From contig WTHB01000079.1 of assembly GCA_011523305.1 (NCBI GenBank), forward strand, positions 1-42,693: DNA of 42,693 nucleotides, read 5' to 3'. Every line of letters starts with the position of its first letter. Position 1 is the first letter of the stretch. The stretch is from Planctomycetaceae bacterium. GTDB taxonomy: Bacteria > Planctomycetota > Planctomycetia > Pirellulales > UBA1268. The notes under the pieces were generated by a model that made no database searches, was not told the DNA's origin, and saw only the letters and a list, made by a program, of their open reading frames with translations. Shown piece by piece: positions 25,612 to 34,887 of the stretch. The translations under genes were made by a program, and so were the position numbers.

Positions 25612-26598
25612 CTACGACTCAGCTCCTGCCGCAGTCATTCCCAGCGACATGCCAAGTTCCGACAACTTCTCCTCGATCTCTTGCAGCGTCGTCTCACCGG
25701 CGTTCCGCATCTCCAGAACTTCCTCCCGTGATTTCGCCACCAGATCTCGCAGGGTCTGAATGCCCTCGACTTCCAAACAGTTCATCGCCCGCAACGAAAG
25801 CCGGAGGTCACCAACGAGCATGCCCAGCCGACTCTCAAGCGGAGCCTCGATCGCAAGAATACCGTCGCCCGCAGCGGCGTGAATCGACGCTCCAGGCGAG
25901 GTGTAGCCCACAAACGGGTTGAGATGCTTCCGAAGAATCTTTGCCGCTTCGACCAAGGCCATCTCCGGCGTGATCGTTCCGTCTGTCCAGACTTCAAGGG
26001 TGAGTTTGTCGTAGTTGGTTTTTTGCCCAACCCGGGTCTCTTCCACCTCGTATCGCACACGAGTCACCGGACTGAAAACCGCATCGACCGGAATGATCCC
26101 GATCTCGTGACCTTCTGGGCTGTGCTCACTACAGGGAACGTAACCGCGGCCGTTTTCGACAACCATCTCCAGTTCAAATGGCACATCATCGGTGAGGGTG
26201 GCCAACACGAGGTCTTTGTTGATCACCTCAACCGCTTCGTCAGTCTGAACGTCGGCACCAGTAATCGGACCCTTTTCACTCTTCTCAACCCGAATCACCC
26301 GAGTCGATTCGCTTTGGTTCTTGACCACCAGACTCTTGACTGCCAACACCACGTCGGTGACGTCCTCCTGGACTCCCTTGATCGTGGTGAACTCATGCAG
26401 GGCACCACCCAGCTTGATTTGTGTGACAGCACTGCCCTCTAGGCTCGAGAGCAGAATCCGCCGAAGACTGTTGCCAATAGTTGTGCCAAAACCACGCTCA
26501 AAAGGCTCAGCGGTAAATTTACCATAAGTATCAGTCAGCGTCGTGCTATCAGCAACAACGGAACCGGGAAGCTCAAGGCCGCGCCAGCGAATATGCAT
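25612..26598 (-). CDS. rpoA: DNA-directed RNA polymerase subunit alpha
   Basis: Nucleates assembly of RNA polymerase and contacts UP elements and activators. The 328 residues include the N-terminal dimerisation domain with [23 protein letters not shown] (about 33-55), a linker near 235-250, and the C-terminal helix-hairpin-helix domain ([20 protein letters not shown] through LGMSLG). The ATG at 26598 has GGAG (plus-strand CTCC, 26607-26610) 8 bases upstream. It lies between rpsD and rplQ, the usual alpha-operon place. Confidence 0.98.
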   Translation of the reverse strand: MHIRWRGLELPGSVVADSTTLTDTYGKFTAEPFERGFGTTIGNSLRRILLSSLEGSAVTQIKLGGALHEFTTIKGVQEDVTDVVLAVKSLVVKNQSESTRVIRVEKSEKGPITGADVQTDEAVEVINKDLVLATLTDDVPFELEMVVENGRGYVPCSEHSPEGHEIGIIPVDAVFSPVTRVRYEVEETRVGQKTNYDKLTLEVWTDGTITPEMALVEAAKILRKHLNPFVGYTSPGASIHAAAGDGILAIEAPLESRLGMLVGDLRLSLRAMNCLEVEGIQTLRDLVAKSREEVLEMRNAGETTLQEIEEKLSELGMSLGMTAAGAES

Positions 26599-26674
26599 CG
26601 GAAAATCTCCTTCGTTGCTACGTGCAACAGTGAGTCAGGGGCTTGGGTCTTTGTCTACCGGAAAGTGAGTCGGG

Positions 26675-27301
26675 TTACTTGGAGCAGAGCTCAATGATTA
26701 GGTTCGTCTGAACCGGAATCGAAACGTCATCCGAGGACGGCAGCCGATCGACGCGGGCCTCTGGCACACCCTCTTCTGTTCGCGAAAGAAAATCGGGCAC
26801 GTCGCGATGAAAGTCACTAATGGCACCATGCACCAACTGCAAACTCTTCTTGCGGTTCTTGACCCGAATGACGTCACCGGCACGCACCAAAAAACTCGGC
26901 ACGTCAACACGCCGACCGTTCACCGTGACATGGCCGTGGGCGACCATTTGGCGAGCAGCTGACCGGGACGCCGCAAAACCGACCCGGTGCACAATGTTAT
27001 CGAGCCGCCGCTCGAGCAGGGACATCAGGGTTTCACCGGTGTTGCCCGAGCCTTTCTCAGCACGATCGAAATACGTGCGGAATTGCCGCTCGAGCACACC
27101 GTAGTAGTGCTTAACCTTCTGCTTCTCCCGCAATCGAAGACCATAGTCTGTCGGCTTCGGCCGGCGCTTCTGGACCACTCCCGGAGGAGCTGGCCGCCGA
27201 TCAAATGCGCACTTGGGAGTATCGCAGCGGCTCCCCTTCAGGAACAGCTTCAAACCGTCTCGACGACAGAGCCGGCAAACCGGCCCAGTGATTCGTCCCA
27301 T
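26675..27301 (-). CDS. rpsD: 30S ribosomal protein S4, zinc-binding type
   Basis: Primary 16S rRNA-binding protein and, in many bacteria, translational repressor of the alpha operon. The 208 residues carry an N-terminal zinc site from CRLC plus two further cysteines (GSRCDTPKC, residues 9-31), the C+ form. An S4 RNA-binding domain follows (LERRLDNIVHRVGFAASRSAARQMVAHGHVTVNGRRVDVPS). The S4-family role as an autoregulator makes the structured gap before rpsM worth noting. It follows rpsK after 76 bases. Confidence 0.97.
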   Translation of the reverse strand: MGRITGPVCRLCRRDGLKLFLKGSRCDTPKCAFDRRPAPPGVVQKRRPKPTDYGLRLREKQKVKHYYGVLERQFRTYFDRAEKGSGNTGETLMSLLERRLDNIVHRVGFAASRSAARQMVAHGHVTVNGRRVDVPSFLVRAGDVIRVKNRKKSLQLVHGAISDFHRDVPDFLSRTEEGVPEARVDRLPSSDDVSIPVQTNLIIELCSK

Positions 27302-27377
27302 GCTTTTCTACCTCAGTTTCAACAAACTTGTCGTGGCGGCCGACACAGCGGCAACACCAATAAACCCAAATCGTTAT

Positions 27378-27755
27378 TCAGACACGCCGCTTTTTGGGTG
27401 GGCGGCAGCCGTTGTGGGGCAGCGGCGTGATGTCCTCAATGCTTTTGACATTCAGGCCGGAGGCCTGCAGTGCCGTAATCGCACTTTCGCGCCCGCTCCC
27501 CGGACCTTTCACGCGAACCTCTAGGTCTTTCACTCCAAACTTTGCGGCCTTCTCAGCCGCCTGCTGGGCGGCCATCTGGCCAGCAAACGGGGTTCCCTTT
27601 CGGCTTCCCTTGAAACCGCAGGTGCCACCACTGGCCCAGCAGAGCGTATCGCCACGCGGATCAGTGATCGTCACCGTCGTGTTGTTGAAGGTCGCATCGA
27701 TGAAGGCGATTCCAGAAGAAACGCTTTTCTTTTTACTCTTTGATGTTTTAGCCAT
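27378..27755 (-). CDS. rpsK: 30S ribosomal protein S11
   Basis: Small-subunit platform protein next to the mRNA exit. The 125 residues contain [30 protein letters not shown] and end [17 protein letters not shown], the invariant tail. The open frame extends to 27800, but ATG 27755 ([10 protein letters not shown]) matches the family start. The basic, Ser/Lys-rich opening residues are the usual disordered tail. Confidence 0.97.
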   Translation of the reverse strand: MAKTSKSKKKSVSSGIAFIDATFNNTTVTITDPRGDTLCWASGGTCGFKGSRKGTPFAGQMAAQQAAEKAAKFGVKDLEVRVKGPGSGRESAITALQASGLNVKSIEDITPLPHNGCRPPKKRRV

Positions 27756-27772
27756 CGTTTCTTTCACCCTAG

Positions 27773-27843
27773 GGAGCCACTCGGCTCCAACCGGCTCCAA
27801 TTATGTATGATTGATTCGTCCACTTCCTTCGACAGGCGTCGAA
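27773..27843 (-). promoter_or_regulatory. Two small hairpins in the rpsM-rpsK gap
   Basis: GGAGCC-ACTC-GGCTCC (27773-27788) and TTCGAC-AGGC-GTCGAA (27828-27843) are perfect 6-bp stems with 4-base loops in a 110-base gap. An AT-rich stretch containing CATAAT on the minus strand lies between them but has no clear -35 box. They may be RNA processing or regulatory structures; no function can be assigned. Confidence 0.35.
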
Positions 27844-27865
27844 ACAATTCCCATCGGAAGGTGGA

Positions 27866-28249
27866 CTACTTGAGATCCTTCACACCCTTCTTCCCGGCGA
27901 CCGTCTTCTTCGGTCCCTTCCGAGTCCGGGCATTTGTCTTTGTTCGCTGGCCACGCACCGGCAGACCACGCCGATGGCGAAGCCCACGGTAGCAGCCGAT
28001 GTCTTTCAACCGAGAGACACCCTGAGTAACCTGCCGACGCAACTGCCCTTCGACAACGTAGTCCTTGTCGAGCAACGAGGCCATCCGCGCGAGCTCATCT
28101 TCGTGAAGGTCGCGGGCCTGCGCCTCCGGACTGACTCCGGCCTTACGGCACAGTTCGCGAGCGATCTGCGGGCCGACCCCATACAGATACTGCAGCGAAT
28201 AGACAGTCTTTTTGTCGGCTGGAATGTCGACGCCGAGCAGTCGTGGCAT
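27866..28249 (-). CDS. rpsM: 30S ribosomal protein S13
   Basis: Head protein contacting the P-site tRNA and the intersubunit bridge to L5. The 127 residues open MPRLLGVDIPADKKTVYSLQYLYGVG, contain the helix-turn region DEDELARMASLLDKDYVVEGQLRRQV, and end in the basic CYRGLRHRRGLPVRGQRTKTNARTRKG tail. The alpha-operon order rpsM-rpsK-rpsD-rpoA-rplQ begins here. A 194-base structured gap precedes it. Confidence 0.98.
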   Translation of the reverse strand: MPRLLGVDIPADKKTVYSLQYLYGVGPQIARELCRKAGVSPEAQARDLHEDELARMASLLDKDYVVEGQLRRQVTQGVSRLKDIGCYRGLRHRRGLPVRGQRTKTNARTRKGPKKTVAGKKGVKDLK

Positions 28250-28308
28250 GGCTAAATGCTTTCCGATTCAGTTGAACAGTTGTGGTGACTGACGTTTGGG
28301 AACCAATA

Positions 28309-28343
28309 CCCGCGATGGTACTCGCAGGAAACCGAGTCGCGGG
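28309..28343 (-). promoter_or_regulatory. Nested hairpin in the leader before rpsM
   Basis: CCCGCGA (28309-28315) pairs with TCGCGGG (28337-28343), and CTCG (28321-28324) pairs with CGAG (28333-28336) inside it around an 8-base loop. This gives an 11-bp stem with a one-sided TGGTA bulge. It is about 60 bases upstream of the rpsM ATG. Neighbouring bases (AGTCGC at 28355-28360 and following) offer an alternative pairing with the same strand. E. coli has an S4-binding pseudoknot in this position; similarity here is positional, not sequence-based. Confidence 0.45.
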
Positions 28344-28443
28344 CTGCTCGCGGCAGTCGCTACTCGGGCAATGGCCAGACGGGACGCCTGACCGTTTCGA
28401 TTGCTCCTGGGCCGACTGTGAAAATCACATTCGGCCAACCGGC

Positions 28444-28557
28444 TCACCCTTGGCGTTGTTTGTGGCGAGGATTATCGCACAAGACGAAGACAACGCCCCG
28501 GCGGCGAACGATCTTGCACTTGTCGCATATCCGTTTGACGCTGGCACGAACTTTCAT
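28444..28557 (-). CDS. rpmJ: 50S ribosomal protein L36, zinc-binding type
   Basis: Smallest large-subunit protein, 37 residues: [20 protein letters not shown], then the Cys and His of [12 protein letters not shown]. Cys11, Cys14, Cys27 and His32 form the zinc site of the C+ form. It sits between map and rpsM, its normal neighbours. An upstream extension of the frame to 28707 has no homology and is ignored. infA, which often lies between map and rpmJ, is not present; the 168-base gap is too short to hold it. Confidence 0.96.
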   Translation of the reverse strand: MKVRASVKRICDKCKIVRRRGVVFVLCDNPRHKQRQG

Positions 28558-28725
28558 CAAACCCGCGACACTTTCGCATCGCACCTCGCTGCAATGGTGA
28601 ACCGCATAAATCCGGAACTTCGAAGCCTCGAAGTATAGGCCCGCCTGGGAGGCTTTCACAAGTGGGCAGCAGATTTCCCGCAGCCGAGGCGTTTTCCGGG
28701 GAAACACCGTCGCCGTCTGAGCCGC

Positions 28726-29547
28726 TTATTCGCCAGCGGCTGCCAGCCCCCCGGCTGGTGCTGACGTCTCGTCGGCTCCAGGAGCGGCCGTCAGCACCAG
28801 CGGCCCCTGTTCCGTGATCGCGACGGTGTGCTCAAAATGGGCACTCGGCTGCCCATCAGCTGTCGACTGGGTCCAGTGGTCAGCCAGGGGACGGACCTTC
28901 TTGGTCCCCATATTCACCATCGGCTCAACCGCGATAACAAGCCCGGGCTCAAGCTCAAAGTCATGATTACGGCGAAATGACGGGGAGCAGAAATTTGGCA
29001 CCTGGGGGTCCTCGTGCATATTCCGACCTATCCCGTGACCGACAAAATTCTCGACGACCGTGAACCCACAATCACGGACGTAGGTCGCCATCTCTGCCGC
29101 AACATCGCCCCAGCGATTCCGTGAGCCCATCAACTCGATTGCCAACTGCAGAACCCCTGCGGTGCAATCGAGCAGTCGCTGCACGTCTTCCGCAACCTGT
29201 CCCACCGGATGCGTATAGGCCGAGTCACCACACCAACCTTTGAGCCGACACCCTGTGTCAATACTGATGACGTCCCCCTCGCGCAAGACGCGGCTTCCAG
29301 GGATCCCGTGCACGACCTCATCATTGACCGACATACAGCAGACGGCAGGAAAAGGCACCTTACCCGGCACTCCCTTGAATAGCGGAACGACCTCCCGCTG
29401 AAGGAAAAAGTCTTCGACTGCCCGATCAATCTCGCCGGTGGTAATTCCAGGCCGAACCAGTTCGGCTGCCACCTGATGTGCCTCCCAGACGACTAGGCCG
29501 GCTTTTCGCATCGCCGCGATTTCACGACTTGACTTCAAGGTCAACAC
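28726..29547 (-). CDS. map: Methionine aminopeptidase, type I
   Basis: Removes the initiator methionine from nascent proteins. The 273 residues have all expected metal ligands: Asp97 (SIDTG), Asp108 (GDSAYT), His171 (GHGIG), Glu208 (VEPM) and Glu239 (HFEHT), with catalytic His80 (DEVVHGIP). The start is GTG at 29547, with GGAG about 11 bases upstream. The short Ala/Gly-rich C-terminal tail (about 20 residues) is extra. Placed after adk, as in many spc clusters. Confidence 0.96.
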   Translation of the reverse strand: MLTLKSSREIAAMRKAGLVVWEAHQVAAELVRPGITTGEIDRAVEDFFLQREVVPLFKGVPGKVPFPAVCCMSVNDEVVHGIPGSRVLREGDVISIDTGCRLKGWCGDSAYTHPVGQVAEDVQRLLDCTAGVLQLAIELMGSRNRWGDVAAEMATYVRDCGFTVVENFVGHGIGRNMHEDPQVPNFCSPSFRRNHDFELEPGLVIAVEPMVNMGTKKVRPLADHWTQSTADGQPSAHFEHTVAITEQGPLVLTAAPGADETSAPAGGLAAAGE

Positions 29548-29664
29548 GTTCGCTTTCTCTCCTCATCTCTGCAGACGGACACACCGAATCGAGCCCCGTG
29601 CAACCCAGCCTTCCGCCTCGTGAGGCCAACCAGCACGACCAGCCGACTCGTTCAAGACCCTGTT

Positions 29665-30234
29665 CTACCGTCTCGACCGTCGAAATGCACGGATGGCGCG
29701 GTGAACCCGCTGGAAGATGTCGTCGGCTGTTCCCAAGCCATCGATACTGATGAGTTTGCCCCGCCGCTCGTAGTACTCAAGCAACGGTGCCGTCTGTCTT
29801 TCAAAACTCTCAATCCGCCGCGAGAATATCTCTGGGTTGTCGTCTTCGCGTTGCCGAGCCAGCATCCGCCGTACGAGTTCATCGCGAGGCACCGTAAGTT
29901 CAATAACCCCATCGACACTCATCGCCTGCCGCTCAAGCAAGTCATCGAGCATTTCCGCCTGGGGCAGAGTCCGGGGAAACCCATCAAGAAGGCAGCCTTT
30001 TCGGCAGTCAGGCCCCTTCAACCGACGCGTCACAAGACTGAGCACCAACTGGTCCGGCACCAATTGGCCCCGGTTCATGTAGGTCGCCGCTTCCTGCCCC
30101 TCAGCGGTGCCCTGCTGGATTGCAGCCCGTAGCATTTCCCCGGTTGACAAGTGCGGAACATCAAGCAGTTCGACCAACCGCTGACACTGTGTTCCCTTCC
30201 CGGCCCCCGGTGGTCCGATCAGGATAATCCGCAT
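29665..30234 (-). CDS. adk: Adenylate kinase, short-LID form
   Basis: Interconverts ATP + AMP and 2 ADP. The P-loop GPPGAGKGTQ is at 7-16. The NMP-binding block is HLSTGEMLRAAI, and LLDGFPRTLPQAEML holds the DGFPRT motif. The LID is reduced to a short loop (RREDDNPEIFSRRIESFERQ-type region near residue 130), with no zinc-type LID insertion. The total of 189 residues is typical of the short form. Lies between secY and map. Confidence 0.95.
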   Translation of the reverse strand: MRIILIGPPGAGKGTQCQRLVELLDVPHLSTGEMLRAAIQQGTAEGQEAATYMNRGQLVPDQLVLSLVTRRLKGPDCRKGCLLDGFPRTLPQAEMLDDLLERQAMSVDGVIELTVPRDELVRRMLARQREDDNPEIFSRRIESFERQTAPLLEYYERRGKLISIDGLGTADDIFQRVHRAIRAFRRSRR

Positions 30235-30368
30235 AGGACAACACTTTGAGGGGAAGGTGACGGACGGGGATACGGCAACGGCAATCTCAGAAAGCCTATC
30301 GCTGCGTCAACGCTACGGTGCACCCAGCCCGACGGTCGTCGCCGGCAGGATGGCACCGACCACGCTGG

Positions 30369-31730
30369 TCATGACTTCTCCAGCAGGCCACTGTAGTTCC
30401 GCATAACCAGGTGGCTATCGATTTTCTGCACCAGATCGAACGCGACACTCACCGCGATAAGCAAGCCGGTGCCGCCGTAGAAGCTGGCAATCTGCGCCGG
30501 AATTCCAAGAGCCCCACTGACAATCGTCGGGATCACTGCCACAAGTGCCAAAAACCCGGCCCCGACGTAGGTGATCCGCTCCATGACTCGTTCAAGATAG
30601 TCTGCAGTCCGCTTCCCTGGCCGATAGCCCGGAATAAACGCGCCAAAGTTTTTCAGATTGTCAGCCATCTCCTTCGGATTGAAGGTAATCGCTGTCCAGA
30701 AGTAGCAGAAGAAGTAAATCAGAGCGATGTAGCAGATGTTGTAGAGGTACGACTGGCCACGCGTGAAGGATTCGTGCAACGCATTGAGCACAGAATTCCC
30801 GGGGTACGCATTCCCCAAATACTGGAACAGCATCTGCGGGAAGAGCAGCAACGAGCTGGCGAAAATGATCGGCATGACACCAGCCTGATTGACCCGGAGG
30901 GGGAGGTACTGACGGGTGCCGCCGTAAACCCGGCGGCCTCGCACATGCTTGGCACTTTGCGTCGGGATCCGCCGCTGGCCCTGGGTCATGAAGACCACCC
31001 CGGCCACCACCCCAACGAACAGGGCCGCCAGCACAAGGATGGTTTCGATACCCATCTTCCCTCCGCCACCTCCCAGTTCCCAGGAAGTCTCACCGGCCAG
31101 CGAAACCAACGCGCTGGGCATTGCCGCGAGAATGCCGGCCATGATCAAAAGACTGATTCCGTTCCCGATTCCAAACTCGTCGATCTGCTCACCAAGCCAC
31201 ATCAGAAACACCGTGCCGGCAGTCATCGTCAACACGGCAACAAATTGCCAGACAAACGGCAAACTTCCATCGACCAGAAAGCTGGCCTGGATCAGCGATG
31301 CCTCGCCAATTTTGGTATTCGACAAGAAAGCAACATAGGCCCAACTCTGCAGAAGACAGATACCGACCGTCGCATATCGTGTGTACTCATTGATTTTCTT
31401 TCGCCCCGCCTCGCCTTCCTTCTGAAGTCGCTCCAAGGGTGGCCAGACAGTTCCTAATAACTGGAAGATAATCGAGGCTGAAATATACGGCATGATGCCG
31501 AGACCAAAGATCGTCGCCTGCGAAAGTTGACTGGCCGAAAAGACAGCGACGGTCTTTAGCAGATCGCTGATTCCCCCCGACTCTTCCGCAAAGGCACGCA
31601 TTGCGGCCGGGTCAACAATGGGAAGGGGCACTTGCCAGCCAACTCGATAGATCGCGAGCAACCCCAACGTCAGCAGAATCTTCTGCCGCAACTCGGGGAT
31701 CGTGAACACGATTCTGATTTTTTCAAACAC
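30369..31730 (-). CDS. secY: Preprotein translocase subunit SecY
   Basis: Protein-conducting channel of the inner membrane. The 453 residues have ten predicted helices. The conserved cytoplasmic loop GQRRIPTQSAKHVRGRRVYGGTRQYLPLRVNQAGVMPIIFA (about 251-291) carries the ribosome/SecA contacts, and the N-terminal helix with ILLTLGLLAIYRVGWQVPLP is typical. The start is GTG at 31730 with a strong GGGGAG 8 bases upstream. A 179-base gap with a hairpin separates it from rplO. Confidence 0.97.
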   Translation of the reverse strand: MFEKIRIVFTIPELRQKILLTLGLLAIYRVGWQVPLPIVDPAAMRAFAEESGGISDLLKTVAVFSASQLSQATIFGLGIMPYISASIIFQLLGTVWPPLERLQKEGEAGRKKINEYTRYATVGICLLQSWAYVAFLSNTKIGEASLIQASFLVDGSLPFVWQFVAVLTMTAGTVFLMWLGEQIDEFGIGNGISLLIMAGILAAMPSALVSLAGETSWELGGGGGKMGIETILVLAALFVGVVAGVVFMTQGQRRIPTQSAKHVRGRRVYGGTRQYLPLRVNQAGVMPIIFASSLLLFPQMLFQYLGNAYPGNSVLNALHESFTRGQSYLYNICYIALIYFFCYFWTAITFNPKEMADNLKNFGAFIPGYRPGKRTADYLERVMERITYVGAGFLALVAVIPTIVSGALGIPAQIASFYGGTGLLIAVSVAFDLVQKIDSHLVMRNYSGLLEKS

Positions 31731-31868
31731 GTTGGCGTCTCCCCGTCCTTGTTCAGATGTTTTCCTGCCAATCCTTTGGCTCTTCGACCACCTGCTGCTA
31801 TCTCACCGGCGGGGGCCACGACTCAACGATACCAAGGAAACGCAGGCCTTTCAGCACACTCGTTCGGC

Positions 31869-31899
31869 GTGGCACTCTCGCAGGGCGAGACTTTGCCAC
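31869..31899 (-). promoter_or_regulatory. Hairpin in the rplO-secY gap
   Basis: GTGGC (31869-31873)/GCCAC (31895-31899) enclose CTCGC (31877-31881)/GCGAG (31885-31889) around a 3-base loop. The 10-bp two-part stem begins 10 bases past the rplO stop. It may protect the rplO transcript end or partly terminate before secY. No T-run follows. Confidence 0.4.
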
Positions 31900-31909
31900 C
31901 GACAGTACT

Positions 31910-32437
31910 CTACTCCGAATCGCCGGTCGCTGGCGATGCGGATTGCGACGCGGGTTTCGCCTTCTTCTGCCCCTTCACCAGCGGGGCCGGACCGGCGATC
32001 TCAATCACGCTGCCGCCAGCAGCAACGATTTTTTCGCGGGCCTGCTTGCTGAACCGATGAGCCGAAACAGCCAACGACTTTGAAAGGTTTCCGTCGCCGA
32101 GGATCTTGATCTCCTGCCAAATACCTTTGGCGACACCAGACGACCGCAACACCTCAAGCGTGACCTCGGTACCGGCATCAAAGGCAGTCTCCAGATCGGA
32201 CACGTTAATGCTTTTGATGATTCGGCCGTGCCGATTATTGAATCCACGCTTTGGAATCCGCCGGATGATTGGGCTCCGCCCGCCCTCGAAGATTGAGGGG
32301 GCACTCCACCCAGCCAACTGCCCCTGACCTTTGTGGCCTCGGCCAGAGGTTTTCCCTCGACCAGAGCCCGGTCCTCGACCAATCCGCAACCGCTTGCGGT
32401 TTTTATGAATACCCTTATTGACGTCGTTGAGTTTCAT
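31910..32437 (-). CDS. rplO: 50S ribosomal protein L15
   Basis: Late-assembly large-subunit protein. The 175 residues open with MKLNDVNKGIHKNRKRLRIGRGPGSGRGKTSGRGHKGQ, the Gly/Arg-rich rRNA-binding tail, followed by the globular part (VSDLETAFDAG, KILGDGNLSKSLAVSAHRFSKQAREKI). The C-terminal Lys/Ala/Ser tail is longer than in E. coli (144 aa). rpmD (L30), normally between rpsE and rplO, is absent; the 112-base gap is too short for it. Confidence 0.97.
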   Translation of the reverse strand: MKLNDVNKGIHKNRKRLRIGRGPGSGRGKTSGRGHKGQGQLAGWSAPSIFEGGRSPIIRRIPKRGFNNRHGRIIKSINVSDLETAFDAGTEVTLEVLRSSGVAKGIWQEIKILGDGNLSKSLAVSAHRFSKQAREKIVAAGGSVIEIAGPAPLVKGQKKAKPASQSASPATGDSE

Positions 32438-32549
32438 CGCTTCAAACCTAATTGGTGAATCAGCAGTTCTTGAATGGACACGCCGACCGCTTCAGTCAGC
32501 ATCTTGTTTTTTCGGGCGGCCGCCTCTCATCAGCAAACGGCAATGTCAT

Positions 32550-33059
32550 CTACTCACTGAGAGAAACGCCACGCAGTCGCTCAACATCTTTGATCGTCCG
32601 CAACTGCTTCAGCCCGTTGATTGTTGCCTTCACGAGATTGACCGGATTGACCGAACCGTGAGCCTTGGTCAGGACGTCCTGAATCCCCGCCGACTCACAG
32701 ACAGCCCGCACAGCGGCACCTGCAATGATGCCTGTTCCCGGGCTTGCCGGCACGAGGATCACCTTCGAGGTTCCGCTCCACCCCTCAACACGGTGAGGAA
32801 TGGTACCACCAGTGACAGGGACCTCGACAAGATTCTTCATCCCGTCCTTGATTCCCTTTTCAACAGCTGGAGGCACCTCATTGGCTTTGCCGTAGCCGCA
32901 GCCAACCTTCCCCTTGCCATTCCCGACGACGACGAGCCCAGCAAAGCTGAAACGTCGACCGCCTTTCACAACGGTTGCGCACCGGCGAACTTTCACCACT
33001 TTCTCGGTGAATTCGCCCCCTGCACGGGATTCTCTTCCGGTTGCTGCGTTTGTCGCCAC
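32550..33059 (-). CDS. rpsE: 30S ribosomal protein S5
   Basis: Small-subunit protein acting in decoding fidelity and mRNA unwinding at the entry channel. The 169 residues include [42 protein letters not shown] (double-stranded RNA-binding-like domain) and [22 protein letters not shown]. The start is GTG at 33059 with GGGAG 7 bases upstream, so the non-ATG start is well supported. It follows rplR after 29 bases. Confidence 0.97.
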   Translation of the reverse strand: MATNAATGRESRAGGEFTEKVVKVRRCATVVKGGRRFSFAGLVVVGNGKGKVGCGYGKANEVPPAVEKGIKDGMKNLVEVPVTGGTIPHRVEGWSGTSKVILVPASPGTGIIAGAAVRAVCESAGIQDVLTKAHGSVNPVNLVKATINGLKQLRTIKDVERLRGVSLSE

Positions 33060-33088
33060 AGTCTCTCTCCCGATCTATTTTCGTGTGT

Positions 33089-33457
33089 TCAGAATTCCAG
33101 TCCCGCCTCACGGGCGGCATCCGCAAGCGCCGCCACTCGGCCGTGATACCGACACGGCCCGCGGTCAAAACAGACCCGAGATACCCCCGCAGCCTTCGCC
33201 CGCTCGGCCACTGTTTGCCCAATAGCTGCCGCCGCATCCCTGTTGCCACCGAAGGAAACGGCGGTTTTCAGTTGTGACTCAACCGTCGATGCAGCCGCCA
33301 GCGTACGCCCAGAGGCATCGTCTATCACCTGGGCATAGATGTGCTTATGGCTTCGCCGGATGGACAGCCGAGGACGTTCGGGCGTCCCCCGCAGGGGCTT
33401 TCGCACCCGCCGTTGCCGCCGAATCCGCTGCCTCAGATTTGACCTCGCATGATCCAT
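33089..33457 (-). CDS. rplR: 50S ribosomal protein L18
   Basis: Binds 5S rRNA with L5. The 122 residues include [31 protein letters not shown] and end [27 protein letters not shown], the family hallmark. The open frame reaches 33556, but ATG 33457 has AGGAG 7 bases upstream and the family-like start [18 protein letters not shown] 134-base gap to rplF begins with a small hairpin (ACGGCC/GGCCGT, 33575-33592) overlapping the rplF stop. Confidence 0.97.
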   Translation of the reverse strand: MDHARSNLRQRIRRQRRVRKPLRGTPERPRLSIRRSHKHIYAQVIDDASGRTLAAASTVESQLKTAVSFGGNRDAAAAIGQTVAERAKAAGVSRVCFDRGPCRYHGRVAALADAAREAGLEF

Positions 33458-33591
33458 GACTTCACTCCTGTTTCGCTCCCAAACTTCTGCGGGAGGCCAC
33501 TTTATTTCTTTTTCTCTCGGCTTGCCTGGGCTCTTTTTCGATTCTCTGATCCGCAATCGGAGCAGTGACCACTCACGGCCCGAGTTGGCCG

Positions 33592-34137
33592 TTACTTCGT
33601 GACTGCCTTACCAGCCTTCCGGCGGACCTGTTCGTTTTCGTAGCGAATACCCTTGCCCTTGTACGGCTCGGGCTTCCGCAAGGCTCGAACCTCAGCTGCA
33701 AATTGCCCAACAAGTTGTTTATCGATTCCCTTAATGGTTACGTGGGTCTGGTCGGGGCAGGTAACGGTGAGTCCTTGCGGCACCCGAACATGCAATTCAT
33801 TGGCAAACCCAACACGGAGCTGCAACACGTCCTTCTGCAGCGACGCAAGGTAGCCGACGCCGACAATTTCAAGTCGCTTCTCATAGCCCTTGGTGACGCC
33901 CTCAACCATGTTGTTGACGAGGGCTCGGGTCAGTCCATGCACCGATCGCGATACCCGATCGTCTTCCTCTCGAGTCACCTTGACCGCCGCTGCAGCATCA
34001 TCGACTGCAACCTGTACAGCAGGATGGTGCTGATGCTCCAATGTCCCCAAGGGACCTTCGACTGTCACCAGCCGATTTTCAATTTTCACTTTGACACCGC
34101 TAGGGATCGCCACGGGTGCCTTACCGATACGGGACAT
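33592..34137 (-). CDS. rplF: 50S ribosomal protein L6
   Basis: Supports the base of the stalk and the GTPase region. The 181 residues hold two similar domains: [33 protein letters not shown], then [37 protein letters not shown], and the C-terminal block [29 protein letters not shown]. Follows rpsH after 99 bases. Confidence 0.98.
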   Translation of the reverse strand: MSRIGKAPVAIPSGVKVKIENRLVTVEGPLGTLEHQHHPAVQVAVDDAAAAVKVTREEDDRVSRSVHGLTRALVNNMVEGVTKGYEKRLEIVGVGYLASLQKDVLQLRVGFANELHVRVPQGLTVTCPDQTHVTIKGIDKQLVGQFAAEVRALRKPEPYKGKGIRYENEQVRRKAGKAVTK

Positions 34138-34236
34138 TGAGGAAACCTTTCTGCCTGGCTCGTCTGTTTCGCTACTCTCGCTTACGCCTCTTCCGGCTGT
34201 TCATCTTTGCTCCTCAAGCGGGGGAGCAAGAACTGC

Positions 34237-34632
34237 TTACCAGAGCTCACACAAAACCTCGCCGCCCAACTTCCGCTGCCTCGCCTCTCGATCACTCACG
34301 ACGCCACTTGACGTGGACAGGATCGAAATGCCGAGGCCACCAAGCACGGGCCGCAGCCGGGCTGAACGACTGTAGACACGCCGTCCAGGCGAACTAACAC
34401 GCTTGATGTGCCGAATCAGCCGCTCTCCGTTGGGACCATACTTCAACTCGAGTTGCAGCAGTGGTACCGGCGCTGCTTCAACTTCGCGGTAGTCCCAGAT
34501 AAAGCCTTCTTTCTTCAAGACTTCGGCCAGGCCGCGTTTCACCTTTGAGTACGGCACGTCCACCGTAGGCCGCTCAATGCGAACGGCATTCCGAATGCGG
34601 GTGAGCATGTCGGCAATGGGGTCGGTCATCAT
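34237..34632 (-). CDS. rpsH: 30S ribosomal protein S8
   Basis: Central-domain assembly protein; in E. coli it represses its own operon by binding mRNA at rplE. The 131 residues open TDPIADMLTRIRNAVRIERPTVDVPYSKVKRGLAEVLKKEGFI and end LGGLGISILSTSSGVVSDREARQRKLGGEVLCELW. Two ATG codons in tandem (34632 and 34629) are possible starts. Separated from rpsN by only 12 bases. Confidence 0.97.
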   Translation of the reverse strand: MMTDPIADMLTRIRNAVRIERPTVDVPYSKVKRGLAEVLKKEGFIWDYREVEAAPVPLLQLELKYGPNGERLIRHIKRVSSPGRRVYSRSARLRPVLGGLGISILSTSSGVVSDREARQRKLGGEVLCELW

Positions 34633-34644
34633 ATGATTTCGTTC

Positions 34645-34830
34645 CTACCAGCTGGCCTTGCGGACACCCGGAATGCAGCCTTGATCGGCCAGCTTCCGGA
34701 AACAGATGCGACACGTCCCGAACTTGCGATACACCGCTCGCGGTCGCCCGCAGAGCATGCACCGACGGATAGTTCGGGTAGAAAACTTCGGCGGCCGCTT
34801 GGCGGCAGCTATTTTCGATTTACTTGCCAT
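34645..34830 (-). CDS. rpsN: 30S ribosomal protein S14, zinc-binding (type Z)
   Basis: Head protein of the small subunit. The 61 residues have the zinc site CMLCGRP...[25 protein letters not shown]. This is the short zinc-binding form; the long form is about 100 residues. A GTG-started extension to 34854 is possible, but [16 protein letters not shown] is the normal start. Lies between rplE and rpsH. Confidence 0.97.
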   Translation of the reverse strand: MASKSKIAAAKRPPKFSTRTIRRCMLCGRPRAVYRKFGTCRICFRKLADQGCIPGVRKASW

Positions 34831-34887
34831 GGTTTCATTCCGCCGTCGGCCCACTTCGCCGACGGTGTTGGGAAAAAAGTTGAACCG

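Noticed and set aside
30411-31457. Open frame of 348 codons on the plus strand
   Set aside because: Antisense to secY, with His/Gln/Arg-rich composition typical of a shadow frame.
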